NCBI GenBank assembly: GCA_008638375.1
Contig: CM018051.1
Coordinates: 31,380,740 to 31,444,739 of the forward strand
Direction of reading: 5' to 3'
From: Nyssa sinensis
Lineage: Eukaryota > Streptophyta > Magnoliopsida > Cornales > Nyssaceae
DNA: 64,000 bases
The notes under the pieces were generated by a model that had not been told where the DNA came from, made no database searches, and saw only the letters and a program-made list of their open reading frames with translations. The number at the start of each line of letters is the position of its first letter. The stretch's first letter is position 1. Position numbers and translations under genes: made by a program. Shown here one piece after another: positions 23,175-35,889 of the stretch.

Positions 23175-25844
23175 CTACTGAGGTTTTGGTGGGCGGCTAT
23201 TGGCAGCAGCGACCCTGGTGCCCCATTCAAGCAGCTCTTTGCTTGTGTCATCCTTGTGAACAATCACTTCAATGAAACACAAGCAGTCTTTCTTAGCACC
23301 GGTTGTTGTCTCAATCGCTTCAATCAGCTCCTCCTCGCAACGCACCTGCAACAATGAATTCGAAAAATGGTTCCACGATCAGCACTTGTCCATTTCAAGC
23401 AAATGCATCAAGCTTCCTGTCTCACCTTAGCTGTCCAGCACTTGCCTTCCCCGTTGTGGATTGCATCAACCAATCCAGTGTAGTCCCAGTTCTTGATCAC
23501 ATTGTAAGGCCCATCGTGGATCTCCACTTCTATGGTATACCCACCATTGCTTATCAGGAAGATTATGCTCCTCTGTTCACATCTTAGCATTGTTGACACA
23601 TCTTGTGCAGTCACCTGCCAAAGGATTCACCACCAAGTGCTTTAACGTTAACAAATGGACAAAGATAAAATTTGGATTCTAAATTTGCCATTTGAGCTGG
23701 CCTTTCTGTTTTCTCGCACTCCAGAGAGTGCGACGAATGGAAGTTCGCGTATCAAAATGTAGAACCAAAACAGCACATCCAACGTAATACAGAGGGAAAA
23801 CATTGCCAATGAACATCCTGCCTAGTGCTGTGTCTTCGGAAATATTAAAAATTAATTTTTACAAGAAAATGTGTCCACGTCTTGATAAAGTCCTATGTTG
23901 TCTCTTTTGGAATAAATAGGTACATAGTCTTATTATAGAGTAGTTCTGTGATCTTATTGAGATAATTCAGTAAAACTAGCAAAAGTAAAAACTAAAAAAG
24001 AAAAGAGCATCCTTTGATACAGAGTTCATAAGACTAAAGGGTTTGATACACATTCTAAACCCAACAATGAGCATTCAAAACACTTTCTATGACTAAATAA
24101 GAAACCTATATATACCTGGAAGCTACCATCACCAATGGAAGCAATCACTCGCGTATCTGGTGCAGCCTGTGCATAGCCAAGAGTAGCACCCACTGACCAA
24201 CCAATTGATCCGTATTGCATCTGGAACTCATACCTGCAAACCCAAATTCACACTCTTTGTTAATATCATCACAATGTAGAACAAAAATCAAACATCAAAC
24301 ACAACATACTCTCCATCACTTACCCACATCCCTGTGGCAACTTCAGCTTCTGGCAGTTAAACCATGAATCCCCTGTCTCAGCTATCACAGCAGTCTCACT
24401 GGACAGCATCTTCTGGATATGACGATACAGAATATTGACCCTCAAGCGCTCGTTAGGCTCACACTTGGGAGGATCTCCCTCAGCTATATAGATCCTCTGA
24501 TGGTTCTCATACGCTGTTGTGTTCCGCTTCAGACGTTTCGCAAGTGTTTTCAAGAAATCCTTCATTAGGACACACCCAAACGCGGGCCCATTCCCAATCA
24601 CCACACGTTCTGGTTGCACAATGATCGCCTTCTCCTTCTTGAGAAGCAAAGAGTAACCGACCGAACTATAGTCATTAAAAATGGGTCCAGCAAACAAATA
24701 GGCATCAGCAGACTCCACAATTTCTGCGCAAAAAGGGGTGCTCACCACACCCCAGTAAGTCCCAAGAAAATGGGGATGGTGCTCTGGCACCAGCCCTTTT
24801 GCCGATGGCATAACCGCAAGCGCATAACCACAAGCATCGGCTAATTCAACAAATGCCTCAGACGCCTTGGCAACTCGAAGTTTTGGCCCAGCCACCATCA
24901 CTGGCTTCACTGCCTTGTTCAAGAACTCTTCTGCTGCCTCCACAGCAGCCTCTAAACCCATCTGATTACTCAATCTGTATTACAAAAAACACATTCATAT
25001 AAACTTCAACAATAATTTATACTCACCCACATAGATATTGAAGACTTACTTGGGAGGGAGAGAAAATGGAACCGGCTCGCGGCTAAATGTAGGATGTGGA
25101 ATCCCCGGCAAGTTACAGCTAATGCTGATATAAACTGGCTTGCTTTCTTTCAACGAAGTCGATATCGCCGTATCGATTAGTTCGTGTGCATCTTCCAAGT
25201 TATTTACAACAGCCTATAATCATCGAACCATCTCGTATCGTAACCATCCAATTTCAGAAAGCATTAACGACAACATAAATTATATACTATAAGGACATGA
25301 TTATTCGTACCTGGTAACAAGTAACCGTTTGAAAGCAGCGAAGCTCTTGACTGAAGTCCGGCAATCCTATAGTGTGGTGAAGAATTCTGTTAGTGCCGTA
25401 ATCGTTGGAGTTGGGGCCCCCGACAATACAGATAAGTGGGAGATTCTCGCTGTACGCGCCAGCAATGGCGTTGAGAACGCTGAGGCCACCGACGGTAAAG
25501 GTGACGACGCAGGCTCCGACTCCCCGAGAACGAGCATAGCCGTCGGCAGCATATCCAGCGTTTAGCTCGTTGCAGCAGCCGATAAGGTTGAGCCCCGGCT
25601 CGGCGAGAAGTTGATCGAGCAGGGTAAGGTTGAAGTCGCCAGGGACGGAGAAGACGTCGATGACGCCAACCTGGACAAGACGGCGGGCAAGGTGGCGACC
25701 TAGCGTTGCGTCCGACGAATTAAAGATGCTGGTAGAGAGAACGGCAGAGTTCTGGATGGTGGAGACGACGCCGTTGTGGGGTAGACAGCCCATATCATTG
25801 CTTGTGGCGTTGTACACATTAACTGCACCGATCTTAGTATCCAT
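23175..25844 (-). CDS. PDC: Pyruvate decarboxylase, six exons, 608 aa
   Basis: This cytosolic thiamine-diphosphate enzyme converts pyruvate to acetaldehyde and CO2, the first step of ethanol fermentation under low oxygen. Exons on the minus strand: 25844-25311, 25213-25050, 24974-24324, 24233-24116, 23614-23426 and 23345-23175. All introns are GT-AG and the sum is 1827 bp, 608 codons plus TAG, the usual plant PDC length. Conserved residues: Asp70 (SVPGDFNL), Glu93 ([16 protein letters not shown]), His156-His157 (ILHHTIG), GDGS at 484-487 and Glu518 ([15 protein letters not shown]); by spacing, these match the active-site residues of bacterial PDC. The cofactor motif reads GDG..ISNGG: Ser511 stands where plant PDCs normally have the first Asn of NN, while the metal-binding Asn512 is kept. 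No transit peptide is seen. Intron 4 (24115-23615) is the longest. The gene looks intact and is the only clear single-copy host gene here. Confidence 0.97.
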
Positions 25845-25968
25845 TATTGATGATCAAATCTACACTTACAGACGCAGAGAGAGAGAGTTTGGAGAATTTG
25901 AAGCGGGCTTAGATTGGATTGGATTGTTATTTTGCTTGATGGAGCAAGGCGAATAGAAATGGGGTGAA

Positions 25969-25975
25969 ATTTATA
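25969..25975 (-). promoter_or_regulatory. PDC TATA box
   Basis: On the minus strand, CCTATAAATTTC with the core TATAAAT lies 125 bp upstream of the PDC start codon, a normal distance for a plant core promoter. The leader between them is CT-rich (GA-rich on the plus strand). Confidence 0.7.
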
Positions 25976-26009
25976 GGGTGTGTAGAAAGTGTGTAGAAGG
26001 TGAGAGAAG

Positions 26010-26015
26010 AAACCA
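26010..26015 (+). promoter_or_regulatory. Possible anaerobic response element upstream of PDC
   Basis: AAACCA (TGGTTT on the gene strand) lies about 35 bp upstream of the TATA box. This hexamer is the core of the anaerobic response element described for plant ADH and other fermentation genes. A hexamer also occurs by chance often, so this is suggestive only. Confidence 0.4.
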
Positions 26016-26059
26016 GACTCGGGCGGGTTTATTATCGAAGGGGAAATTGCATCCAAATT

Positions 26060-26957
26060 TTGGGGAAATTAACTCGTGTCACGATATAGTGTTTCTACTT
26101 TTCATACAAATATAATTATAATTAAAATTAATTTTTTTTATAAAATATAAAAATATTATATTTTTACGACATATTATTACATAATAATGTTTGTAATGTG
26201 CCGCTTTCATTAAATAACTAAAAAAATAATATCGCGGGACAAATTCATACTTCATGACAATTAAGAATTGAACATTGATTTATAACATAAATACATTAAA
26301 TAAAAAATTGAAGGGACATTGAATTGATCCAAGTTCCATACATTTAGTTTTTTCAATATCAAATAAGAGTAAGCAATTTAGATCGATTTGTGCATTTCTT
26401 TGTAATTATGTTTTTTTTTCTCTCTCTCACCTCATTAAATTATAAATTTCCTCCATGTTTATATTATTATTGTCCAATTTTGTTAAAAAAAATAAAGTGA
26501 TAACAAATTTACAAATTGAAACCCCGAGGGTACATTCGAAGTGGACGAAAGCCTGAGGGTACGATTAGGACTCTATAAACCCGTGCTAAATTAAACATCA
26601 AGGTAATAAGTATAGAGTCTATGCAAACCCCACCAAAGGTCTCCAAGAAAGTATGTTGAGGAAGTTAATTATCTTAAGATCTCCAAAAGAGACGTTAAGG
26701 AAGTCAAATGATCCTACTATTGTCGATGCTAGTGGATGTGGTGATTGGATGACAGCAGCAAGACATTCACTCAAGAGAGTCATGTCCTCGGGTCAGTGGT
26801 TATGACATGCTTCTTTAATGTTGTGAACAACTAGCAGCTTTGGTGATCCTCTCTATCGAGTTATGTCACAACTTTAGAACGCAGAATTTGCGCGCCACAA
26901 CCTGTCCCACGATCAGCGTTTTGCTCCCTCGTCTGACTTGGCCATGACTCTCAATGC
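26060..26957. other. PDC upstream flank, then decayed repeat
   Basis: 26060-26510 is very AT-rich with no motif I can name. 26520-26957 is less AT-rich and reads like a retrotransposon untranslated region; it continues on the far side of the family A element at 35392. No coding frame. Confidence 0.45.
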
Positions 26958-26962
26958 AATTC

Positions 26963-29589
26963 TGTCACGACCCGAAACCCACCCTATGCGGATCTCGTGT
27001 CGCGGGGCCGACCCGAAGGCCGTCCCTACTTTTTCCATTCCTGTATCATAGTACTAATATGCAATGTACTAAAATTTTAAACAGTAAACAGCGGAAGTCT
27101 TTATCAATTACAGTAATCCAGCGGAAGTCTTTTTAAATACATTAAACAGTGGAAGTCTATTAAATACATGACATAGTTCTACATAATTCAAAATGAGAAC
27201 TAAAACGTAACCAGCACCCGAGGGTGGTGAATACATGGGAGAACTAATATAGACTGATACAGTATTTCAAAATATCCCCCTACGCTCTCAGACTCCTACT
27301 GGGGTCTCGCAGCGTCATCACCTGAAATGGGGGTAAGTGGGGTGGAATGAGCTATGAAGCTCAGCAAGTAAACCAGATCTCCGACACTGGTATCGATGAT
27401 TATAAAGAACATGAATCCATGAATAAAATATGATAGCCAATCATAAGAAAGGAGATGCTGTGATAGCCAATGAGAACAGTTGCCATGATGGCCAATAAAT
27501 AGTGGGGCACAATATACAATCAGAAGTAATGAATAAGCAGTGATAAGATTTCTCAACAATAACCTGTCACAATAAAAGTACTGCCACAATAAATCGATTT
27601 CAATCAAACCAATGAACAACGTAAGACAATCCATAAGAAACAGTAATCCATAAGGTACAGTAGCCATTCAACAATATATCCATAACAATAATCCAATGGA
27701 GATGCTTATAATCTGTAGTAGGGAATGACAGCCCCTCTGCGTAATTCGAGGCCCGGCATACCTCTCAGTTAAACTCACATCTTTTGCCACACGTCCGTTC
27801 ACGGACTAGTTCGTCACAGAAGCATCGGATGGATATTGTGACTGAGCACAATTCCAGCATTTATAAACATAGGATGATCATTTGTGATTCCATAAGGAGT
27901 ATGAAAATGGAATATCATATATACAGTAAAGCATAACAGTAAGCCTTTCAAGGCATGGTTCAATATGATGACAATAGTACAATAGTCAATCAATGTCCAC
28001 AAGATAGAACAATATCGCATTGTGGATAACAATAACGTGAGGTACTTTCAAGAGTACTAGTTTGGCAGTAAAGAATAAACTTGGCTTTAGAAACACCACC
28101 TGGAAGAGAAAGTGATTCACTTACCTCTATCGTGATTCTACCTCAGAAATCCGTGAGTGTACCTTTGCCTTTCGAGTTTCCTATATATCAGTGAATACGT
28201 TTCAGAATAATTGCTATTCATCAAATTTTATGCCTTTCTATCATAAGTATTTCAAATACTATTTTAGACTTTACCATTGAGTCCAGAATGCCGAAGAAAG
28301 TCGGTTTAGGCTTTCGCGGAATTCCATTTGGACTTTTGTACTAAAAAGGGCAAAATAGTCATTTTGCACTTTTGCGGTATTTTATCCTTCGGGGTTCCGT
28401 CTCGTAAAATGGACCCTACCATTGGACTTAGAACGTCCGAGATAATAAGTTTTGACTATTCATTTGTATCGTTTGGACTTCGTTTGACCCAATTTTGAAA
28501 TAGGGGCATTATTGTAAAAATTAATATTTAATTAATTTTTTTTATGTTTGGGCAACAGTGAAATTTCTTAAAATATTTGGGGCCGGTTCATAAATTCCAT
28601 AACCTACGGTCTGAACCAGTTGGTTCAAGACCAAAAACCCTAAACCGGTCCACTCTTCCCTTGAACCAAACGGTTCAGTTCATTTGAAAAACCGGATTTC
28701 AATAAACCTGGTTTCCTACCCTATCCATGGTTTGGATAACCCCAAACCCAATTCCAATTTATTATCCCTGCAACCAAACAAGCCCAATCTCATTTAAATT
28801 AAAAACCCAAAACGGCACAGTATCACTTAACCGTTTATATCCGGTCGGGTACCGACCCAGATCCAACCCAGACCCGTTCCTTTTTAACCCGAATAGACCC
28901 ACGACTTAACAGTCGTCTTCCCCGATATTCCGGTGAGAGAACATTAGGGTTCCGTCACCATCTCCGGTGACGGCAACCTAAATCTGATCATTTTTAAACC
29001 TATTTTCTATGCAGTTCCATTCCCTTCACTTCAAGGATCTCGACCCTAGCCTCGGCTTGCCCTAAAACCCTCCCCATCTTCACGAATCGGGATTTATTCA
29101 ACTTCGGCCGATTCTCCGGCCAAGATTCATTTTCTATTTCGTGACTGTTAAGGCACGGTTTTGGTCCTAGAATTCTTCTAGCATGTTTCTGCACCCCATT
29201 AGATCATTTTTAGAAGCTTTAAAACAAGTTTGAAACATAAAATTCATGGAACCCGAGATTATTCATCAACCTGCAACTCTGTTTTTCTCTTTGATTTCTA
29301 AACCATTTTCTATCATTCTTTTTGCAATAAGTTACATTTTTTATGCTGATTTAGACCCTACAATTATATTTAAGCTTCATGCTTTGAATCGAAATAACAG
29401 AACTGAAATCAATTACCTGGGTTTCAGATTTTGAGCTCACTGTGACCCTTCCACCTTTCTGTTTCTGAATCAGTCTCTCTCCCTTCTTCTCCCTTTCAGT
29501 TCCTGCCCCTTCTTTTCTTTCTATCCTCTTAACTCACAAGACCCGTATACATATTATAAACACCACCGCCCCTTTCTCTCTCTACCTTA

Positions 29590-29642
<53 letters not shown>

Positions 29643-30216
29643 GTCATCCTTGACTGCAGAGAACCGCCCCTTTAATCTCCTCCATCCACGTACCTCATAT
29701 ACATACATATATATATATATATACATGTATTACATATACACACCCACCACCTCACCAAGTCGGTTGGTGGGTTTCCCAAACACACACACACACAGTGATG
29801 CACACACACATACACAGTGATGCACACACACACTGATATTTGTTTGGAAGCTTCCCTTCCTTTTTCTCTTTATCTTAATTTATATACATAATACATTTAC
29901 ATTATACATATATATAAATATCAAATACATAGTTTTATACATGTCATTATAATCATATATATACGTATAACGATATTTTTAGTCACGTACACATACACTA
30001 ATATTCCGTGAACTATGCATGTGTACTTACGTATGCATGCATGCACGCTTTTTGAGGTAAGGTTCCGAGTTGCTCGGGTGTTACCCGACACTGGCCATAT
30101 TACTGATACTATTTTGTACATACAATAAAATAATTTAGAGCTCTAAATAGCCCATATTATACTATTCAATCAACTTGCCTCGGTATACGTGTCGTATCCC
30201 GGGTCGGGATATCACA
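26963..30216 (-). repeat. Family A element, left (3') LTR, 3254 bp
   Basis: Minus-strand start TGTGATATCCCGACCCGGG at 30216, end GGGTCGTGACA at 26963. Inside lie a long CT run (about 29593-29638), TA and CA runs (29700-29830), and a GGTCTGAACCA inverted-repeat block (about 28609). The only long frame, 123 codons on the minus strand at 27296-27667, has no recognisable domain. Confidence 0.95.
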
Positions 30217-30230
30217 TTCTTACCTCCTTA
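30217..30230 (-). other. Polypurine tract of family A element
   Basis: On the minus strand TAAGGAGGTAAGAA abuts the 3' LTR start TGTGATATC. A related tract (TAAGGGGGTAAGAA) occupies the same place at 56007-56020. Confidence 0.85.
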
Positions 30231-32128
30231 AAAATAAGTTTGTCCGCAAACTTAACGGTTCTAACCCCGGTGGTTTTCGTGGTTTCCGTGGTTCTTTTAA
30301 CATCATGGCCTAATTGAGTTAGTTGTTTCATATTTGCTGAGAATCAAGTTTTACTGTCACATCAATTTATTGTAAAATTCTTTCTATAATTTCCGAGCGT
30401 ACCTCGAATCCTAAACGTGGCATTTACAATTTTATTCGTTCAGTCTATTAATATACCTGGGGTATGTATCATTTCCATGTATAACTTTCAGTGATAATGA
30501 CTCTTTCAAGAGTCACCATTAATTCAATCTCATTTACCAATATCTTATAACAGTATATAATTCATTTTTAAGATTTACAAATCTTTACATTTCTATCATG
30601 AAATCACTCAACTCATCAATGCTCTTCAAATTCTATAAGATGGTAATATGTCAATCTAATACTTATATATCTATGTTACGTACTCCACTTGTTTCATGTA
30701 TAATATCTATCATCAATCATTCTCTTTGTGGAACTTGAACAGTTAATATATAACTTAAGAGTTCTGCCTCTATGTTCAACTAGCAGTAAATGTTGAAGCT
30801 ATAAATCAGTATGTAGAGTAATCATCTTAACAATATCGAGTAAACCATAAATAATACCTGCGACTACTGGTACAGTAGTCTAATCATCTCCCAGTTCACT
30901 ATAAAAGATCAATGGTCAGTATTCACATACGAGTCCATCTATCATGTCAGTATTTACTCTAGATGTTATTGTTAACTCCACACCCTTTTCAGTGTACTTC
31001 TATTCCATGTCAATATTATTGTCAACCTCACTGCTTTTCAAAGCGTCATATTCCCAAATCTATGTTATATTTTATCCTTCAATGTGCACTAATTGTTTCC
31101 TTTGTTCATTATGGACCATAATTCCAGCTCTCACAAATTTTCACAATATAGAACAATCATTTAATTCGTAAACATCAAGTTCATAATCCGTAAATAGAAA
31201 TTCAATTTCCAATAACTATCGTAACATAGAACGACCATCAAATCATAAATATCAAGTCTATAAGCTAGATATAGCAATTTGATTCTCAATGTCTCCCTCA
31301 ATATGGAACAATCGTTAAATTGTAACTTAATAAACATCAAGTACATGTTTCTATAAGATAAAACAATCATCAGGGTTTCCTAAATGTCATTTCTTCTATA
31401 TCACTAAACCCAACTTCCAAGTATAGGTTAATCATTGAGAATACCTGTGATCCTGATCTGTATCTCGTGTTTTCTATGTTTAATATTTCTAAACAATGAT
31501 CCTCATGGTAACCATAAAATGGTTCAGTAATTAGTCTAGAGTTCACATGCTTTTCTGTCTAACATTCTCCAATAATAACCTTCCCAATGTAATAGAATCA
31601 GTAAATCAATCATCCAAGTGTTCAGTTGCTAAGTTCAGTTCAGTGGAAATGTGGGGACATCAATAAGTGCGTAGAATCAACATAAAACCTCAGTAGTCCA
31701 CAAACGTCATGAATAACTAGAAAAGTACCTGTGACTACCACTATAGTGGTTTAATCATTTCCTGGTGTTACTATTTGCTGTAAAAGATAACAGTTTAGCA
31801 TTTACGTACAATAGGCAGTCATTATTTATATATGAGTCTAGCGTAAAAATTAAGCATTATCTACCGTTGACTCCCAATTAAAGCCTCAATACCCTTTCCA
31901 TCAGTCGCTTTAAGTGATTTATGCGATTCATAACTATTAATGTATTCCTTGTGATAACCATGTCTATAAAGATAACCATGTCTGTAAAGATAACCCGTGA
32001 AGATAATCAATGAGATGACCAGTAAATGTATAAGGTAATCAGTCGATGACCGTACAAAATAAAATGTCAATCATATCTAACAGTCTTAACTCTAGTCCTA
32101 TCTCCCATGACTCACAATCGAACCTATA
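30231..32128 (-). other. Non-coding interior of family A element
   Basis: AT-rich, with no frame above about 75 codons and no gag, protease, RT or integrase motif on either strand. Blocks at about 30480-30960, 31010-31380 and 31395-31740 also occur in the second family A element, but in another order (see findings). Confidence 0.8.
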
Positions 32129-32140
32129 GCTCTGATACCA
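32129..32140 (-). other. Primer-binding site of family A element
   Basis: GCTCTGATACCA on the plus strand is TGGTATCAGAGC on the minus strand, three bases inside the 5' LTR boundary at 32144. It is complementary to initiator Met tRNA. Confidence 0.93.
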
Positions 32141-32143
32141 AGC

Positions 32144-35100
32144 TGTCACGACCCGAAACCCACCCTATGCGGATCTCGTGTCGCGGGGCCGACCCGAAGG
32201 CCGTCCCTACTTTTTCCATTCCTGTATCATAGTACTAATATGCAATGTACTAAAATTTTAAACAGTAAACAACGGAAGTCTTTATCAATTACAGTAATCC
32301 AGCGGAAGTCTTTTTAAATACATTAAACAGTGGAAGTCTATTAAATACATGACATAGTTCTACATAATTCAAAATGAGAACTAAAACGTAACCAGCACCC
32401 GGGGGTGGTGAATACATGGGAGAACTAATATAGACTGATACAGTACTTCAAAATATCCCCCTACGCTCTCAGACTCTACTGGGGTCTCGCAGCGTCATCA
32501 CCTGAAATGGGGGTAAGTGGGGTGGAATGAGCTATGAAGCTCAGCAAGTAAACCAGATCTCCGACACTGGTATCGATGATTATAAAGAACATGAATCCAT
32601 GAATAAAATATGATAGCCAATCATAAGAAAGGAGATGCTGTGATAGCCAATGAGAACAGTTGCCATGATGGCCAATAAATAGTGGGGCACAATATACAAT
32701 CAGAAGTAATGAATAAGCAGTGATAAGATTTCTCAACAATAACCTGTCACAATAAAAGTACTGCCACAATAAATCGATTTCAATCAAACCAATGAACAAC
32801 GTAAGACAATCCATAAGAAACAGTAATCCATAAGATACAGTAGCCATTTAACAATATATCCATAACAATAATCCAATGGAGATGCTTATAATCTGTAGTA
32901 GGGAATGGCAGCCCCTCTGCGTAATTCGAGGCCCGGCATACCTCTCAGTTAAACTCACATCTTTTGCCACACGTCCGTTCACGGACTAGTTCGTCACAGA
33001 AGTATCGGATGGATATTGTGACTGAGCACAATTCCAGCATTTATAAACATAGCATGATCATTTGTGATTCCATAAGGAGTATGAAAATGGAATATCATAT
33101 ATACAGTAAAGCATAACAGTAAGCCTTTCAAGGCATGGTTCAATATGATGACAATAGTACAATAGTCAATCAATGTCCACAAGATAGAACAATATCGCAT
33201 TGTGGATAACAATAACGTGAGGTACTTTCAAGAGTACTAGTTTGGCAGTAAAGAATAAACTTGGCTTTAGAAACACCACCTGGAAGAGAAAGTGATTCAC
33301 TTACCTCTATCGTGATTCTACCTCAGAAATCCGTGAGTGTACCTTTGCCTTTCGAGTTTCCTATATATCAGTGAATACGTTTCAGAATAATTGCTATTCA
33401 TCAAATTTTATGCCTTTCTATCATAAGTATTTCAAATACTATTTTAGACTTTACCATTGAGTCCGGAATGCCGAAGAAAGTCGGTTTAGGCTTTCGCGGA
33501 ATTCCATTTGGACTTTTGTACTAAAAATGGCAAAATAGTCATTTTGCACTTTTGCGGTATTTTATCCTTCGGGGTTCCGTCTCGTAAAATGGACCCCACC
33601 ATTGGACTTAGAACGTTCGAGATAATAAGTTTTGACTATTCAATTGAATCGTTTGGACTTCGTTTGACCCAATTTTGAAATAGGGGCATTATTGTAAAAA
33701 TTAATATTTAATTAATTTTTTTTATGTTTGGGCAACAGTGAAATTTCTTAAAATATTTGGGGCCGGTTCATAAATTCCATAACCTACGGTCTGAACCAGT
33801 TGGTTCAAGACCAGAAACCTTAAACCGGTCCACTCTTCCCTTGAACCAAATGGTTCAGTTCATTTGAAAAACCAGATTTCAATAAACCTGGTTTCCTACC
33901 CTATCCATGGTTTGGATAACCCCAAACCCAATTCCAATTTATTATCCCTGCAACCAAACAAGCCCAATCTCATTTAAATTAAAAACCCAAAACGGCACAG
34001 TATCACTTAACCGTTTATATCCGGTCGGGTACCGACCCGGATCCAACCCAGACCCGTTCCTTTTTAACCCGAATAGACCCACGACTTAACAGTCGTCTTC
34101 CCCGATATTTCGGTGAGAGAACATTAGGGTTCCGTCACCATCTCCGGTGATGGCAACCTAAATCCGATCATTTTTAAACCTATTTTCTATGCAGTTCCAT
34201 TCCCTTCACTTCAAGGATCTCGACCCTAGCCTCGGCTTGCCCTAAAACCCTCCCCATCTTCACGAATAGGGATTTATTCAACTCCGGCCGATTCTCCGGC
34301 CAAGATTCATTTTCTATTTCGTGACTGTTAAGGCACGATTTTGGTCCTAGAATTCTTCTAGCATGTTTCTGCACCCCATTAGATCATTTTTAGAAGCTTT
34401 AAAACAAGTTTGAAACATAAAATTCATGGAACCCGAGATTATTCATCAACCTGCAACTCTGTTTTTCTCTTTGATTTCTAAACCATTTTCTATCATTCTT
34501 TTTGCAATAAGTTACATTTTTTTATGCTGATTTAGACCCTACAATTATATTTAAGCTTCATGCTTTAAATCGAAATAACAGAACTGAAATCAATTACCTG
34601 GGTTTCGGATTTTGAGCTCACTGTGACCCTTCCACCTTTCTGTTTCTGAATCAGTCTCTCTCCATTCTTCTCCCTTTCAGTTCCTGCCCCTTCTTTTCTT
34701 TCTATCCTCTTAACTCACAAGACCCGTATACATATTATAAACACCACCGCTCCTTTCTCTCTCTACCTTATCACTCTCTCTCTCTCTCTCTTCCAGTCAT
34801 CCTTGACTGCAGAGAACCGCCCCTTTAATCTCCTCCATCCACGTACCTCATATACATACATATATATATATATATATATACATGTATTACATATACACAC
34901 CCACCACCTCACCAAGTCGGTTGGTGGGTTTCCCAAACACACACACACAGTGATGCACACACACATACACAGTGATGCACACACACACTGATATTTGTTT
35001 GGAAGCTTCCCTTCCTTTTTCTCTTTATCTTAATTTATATACATAATACATTTACATTATACATATATATATACATATCAAATACATAGTTTTATACATG

Positions 35101-35386
35101 TCATTATAATCATATATATACGTATAACGATATTTTTAGTCACGTACACATACACTAATATTCCGTGAACTATGCATGTGTACGTACGTATGCATGCATG
35201 GGTTGCATGCATGCACGCTTTTCGAGGTAAAGTTCCGAGTTGCTCGGGTGTTACCCGACACTGGCCATATTACTGATACTATTCTGTACATACAGTAAAA
35301 TAATTTAGAGCTCTAAATAGCCCATATTATACTATTCAATCAACTTGTCTCGGTATACGTGTCGTATCCCGGGTCGGGATATCACA
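32144..35386 (-). repeat. Family A element, right (5') LTR, 3243 bp
   Basis: Near-identical partner of 26963-30216. The CT run is much shorter (about 34773-34791), and near 35200 there is a short extra piece (GGGTTGCATGC) in a CATG-rich spot. The differences are otherwise scattered substitutions. Confidence 0.95.
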
Positions 35387-35391
35387 AATTC

Positions 35392-35834
35392 GGTGCGAAT
35401 TATTATACACTAGGCTATAGCCACACCTCGAGAATAAGAGCTTTAGTAGATTGGAAGCTGGCAAGAGGGGCTTAGTATTGGCTAATCAAGAACATTCCCC
35501 TCAAGTATCCAAGCTAATGAGATAAAGACAAATATCATGGCAAGAGTGAAATGCGAGAACCTATTACCGTACAACTGAGATACCTATAAATAGTACCCTT
35601 ACCCAAAAGGGAATGTATTAAGAATTCACCTCAAAAAGGTTCCTTGACTATTTTCTCTTGTCTCCATCGACAACTATCACCATAATTCTTGTTATCTTGA
35701 CTTCTTGCTCATCATTTTCTTTACTAACCTTGTGTTTCTTACCTTTACATCATCGTTTTTGGCTCTATTCTAGGAGGAAGGCTCCTAGCAACTCCAGTTT
35801 CTCTTACAATTTTACGACTCCACTGAGGATTGCA
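35392..35834 (+). other. Decayed LTR-like host sequence around family A insertion
   Basis: Contains a plausible TATA box, CCTATAAATAGTACCC near 35581, followed by a CT-rich leader. This resembles the U3/R part of a Ty3 LTR, continuous with 26520-26957 once the family A element is removed. It ends near 35834, where a TGTAGCACCCCGACC start appears. Confidence 0.4.
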
Positions 35835-35889
35835 TGTAGCACCCCGACCCAATTAAATTAAAAAATTGTGCAATGAAGACTAATAAGGA
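35835..35889 (+). mobile_element. Start of a third LTR-like repeat (split)
   Basis: TGTAGCACCCCGACCC resembles the family B start (TGTAACACCCCGACC) but the next bases differ. After 55 bp it is split by the solo LTR 35890-39675 and resumes at 39681. Its far end is not recognised. Confidence 0.45.

Larger units (their letters stand above)
26963..35386 (-). mobile_element. Complete family A LTR element (non-autonomous, 8.4 kb)
   Basis: Two LTRs (26963-30216 and 32144-35386) flank a 1.9-kb interior. The element starts TGTCACG and ends GATATCACA on the plus strand, and a perfect 5-bp TSD, AATTC, stands at 26958-26962 and 35387-35391. The Met-tRNA primer site lies beside the right LTR and the polypurine tract beside the left one, so it is in minus orientation. 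The interior has no gag or pol, which fits the LARD class (large retrotransposon derivatives) that depend on enzymes from another element. The two LTRs differ by only about one base per hundred by eye plus microsatellite indels, which points to a recent insertion. Confidence 0.95.

Noticed and set aside
25329..25565. Plus-strand frames opposite PDC exon 1 (also 25630-25956)
   Set aside because: Shadow frames of a strongly coding GC-rich exon on the other strand.
27296..27667. 123-codon minus-strand frame conserved in both LTRs of the first family A element (also 32476-32847), with shorter versions in the other family A LTRs
   Set aside because: It is conserved because the LTRs are near-identical; other family A copies break it, it has no domain, and it is built from GATTGGCTATCA-like repeats.
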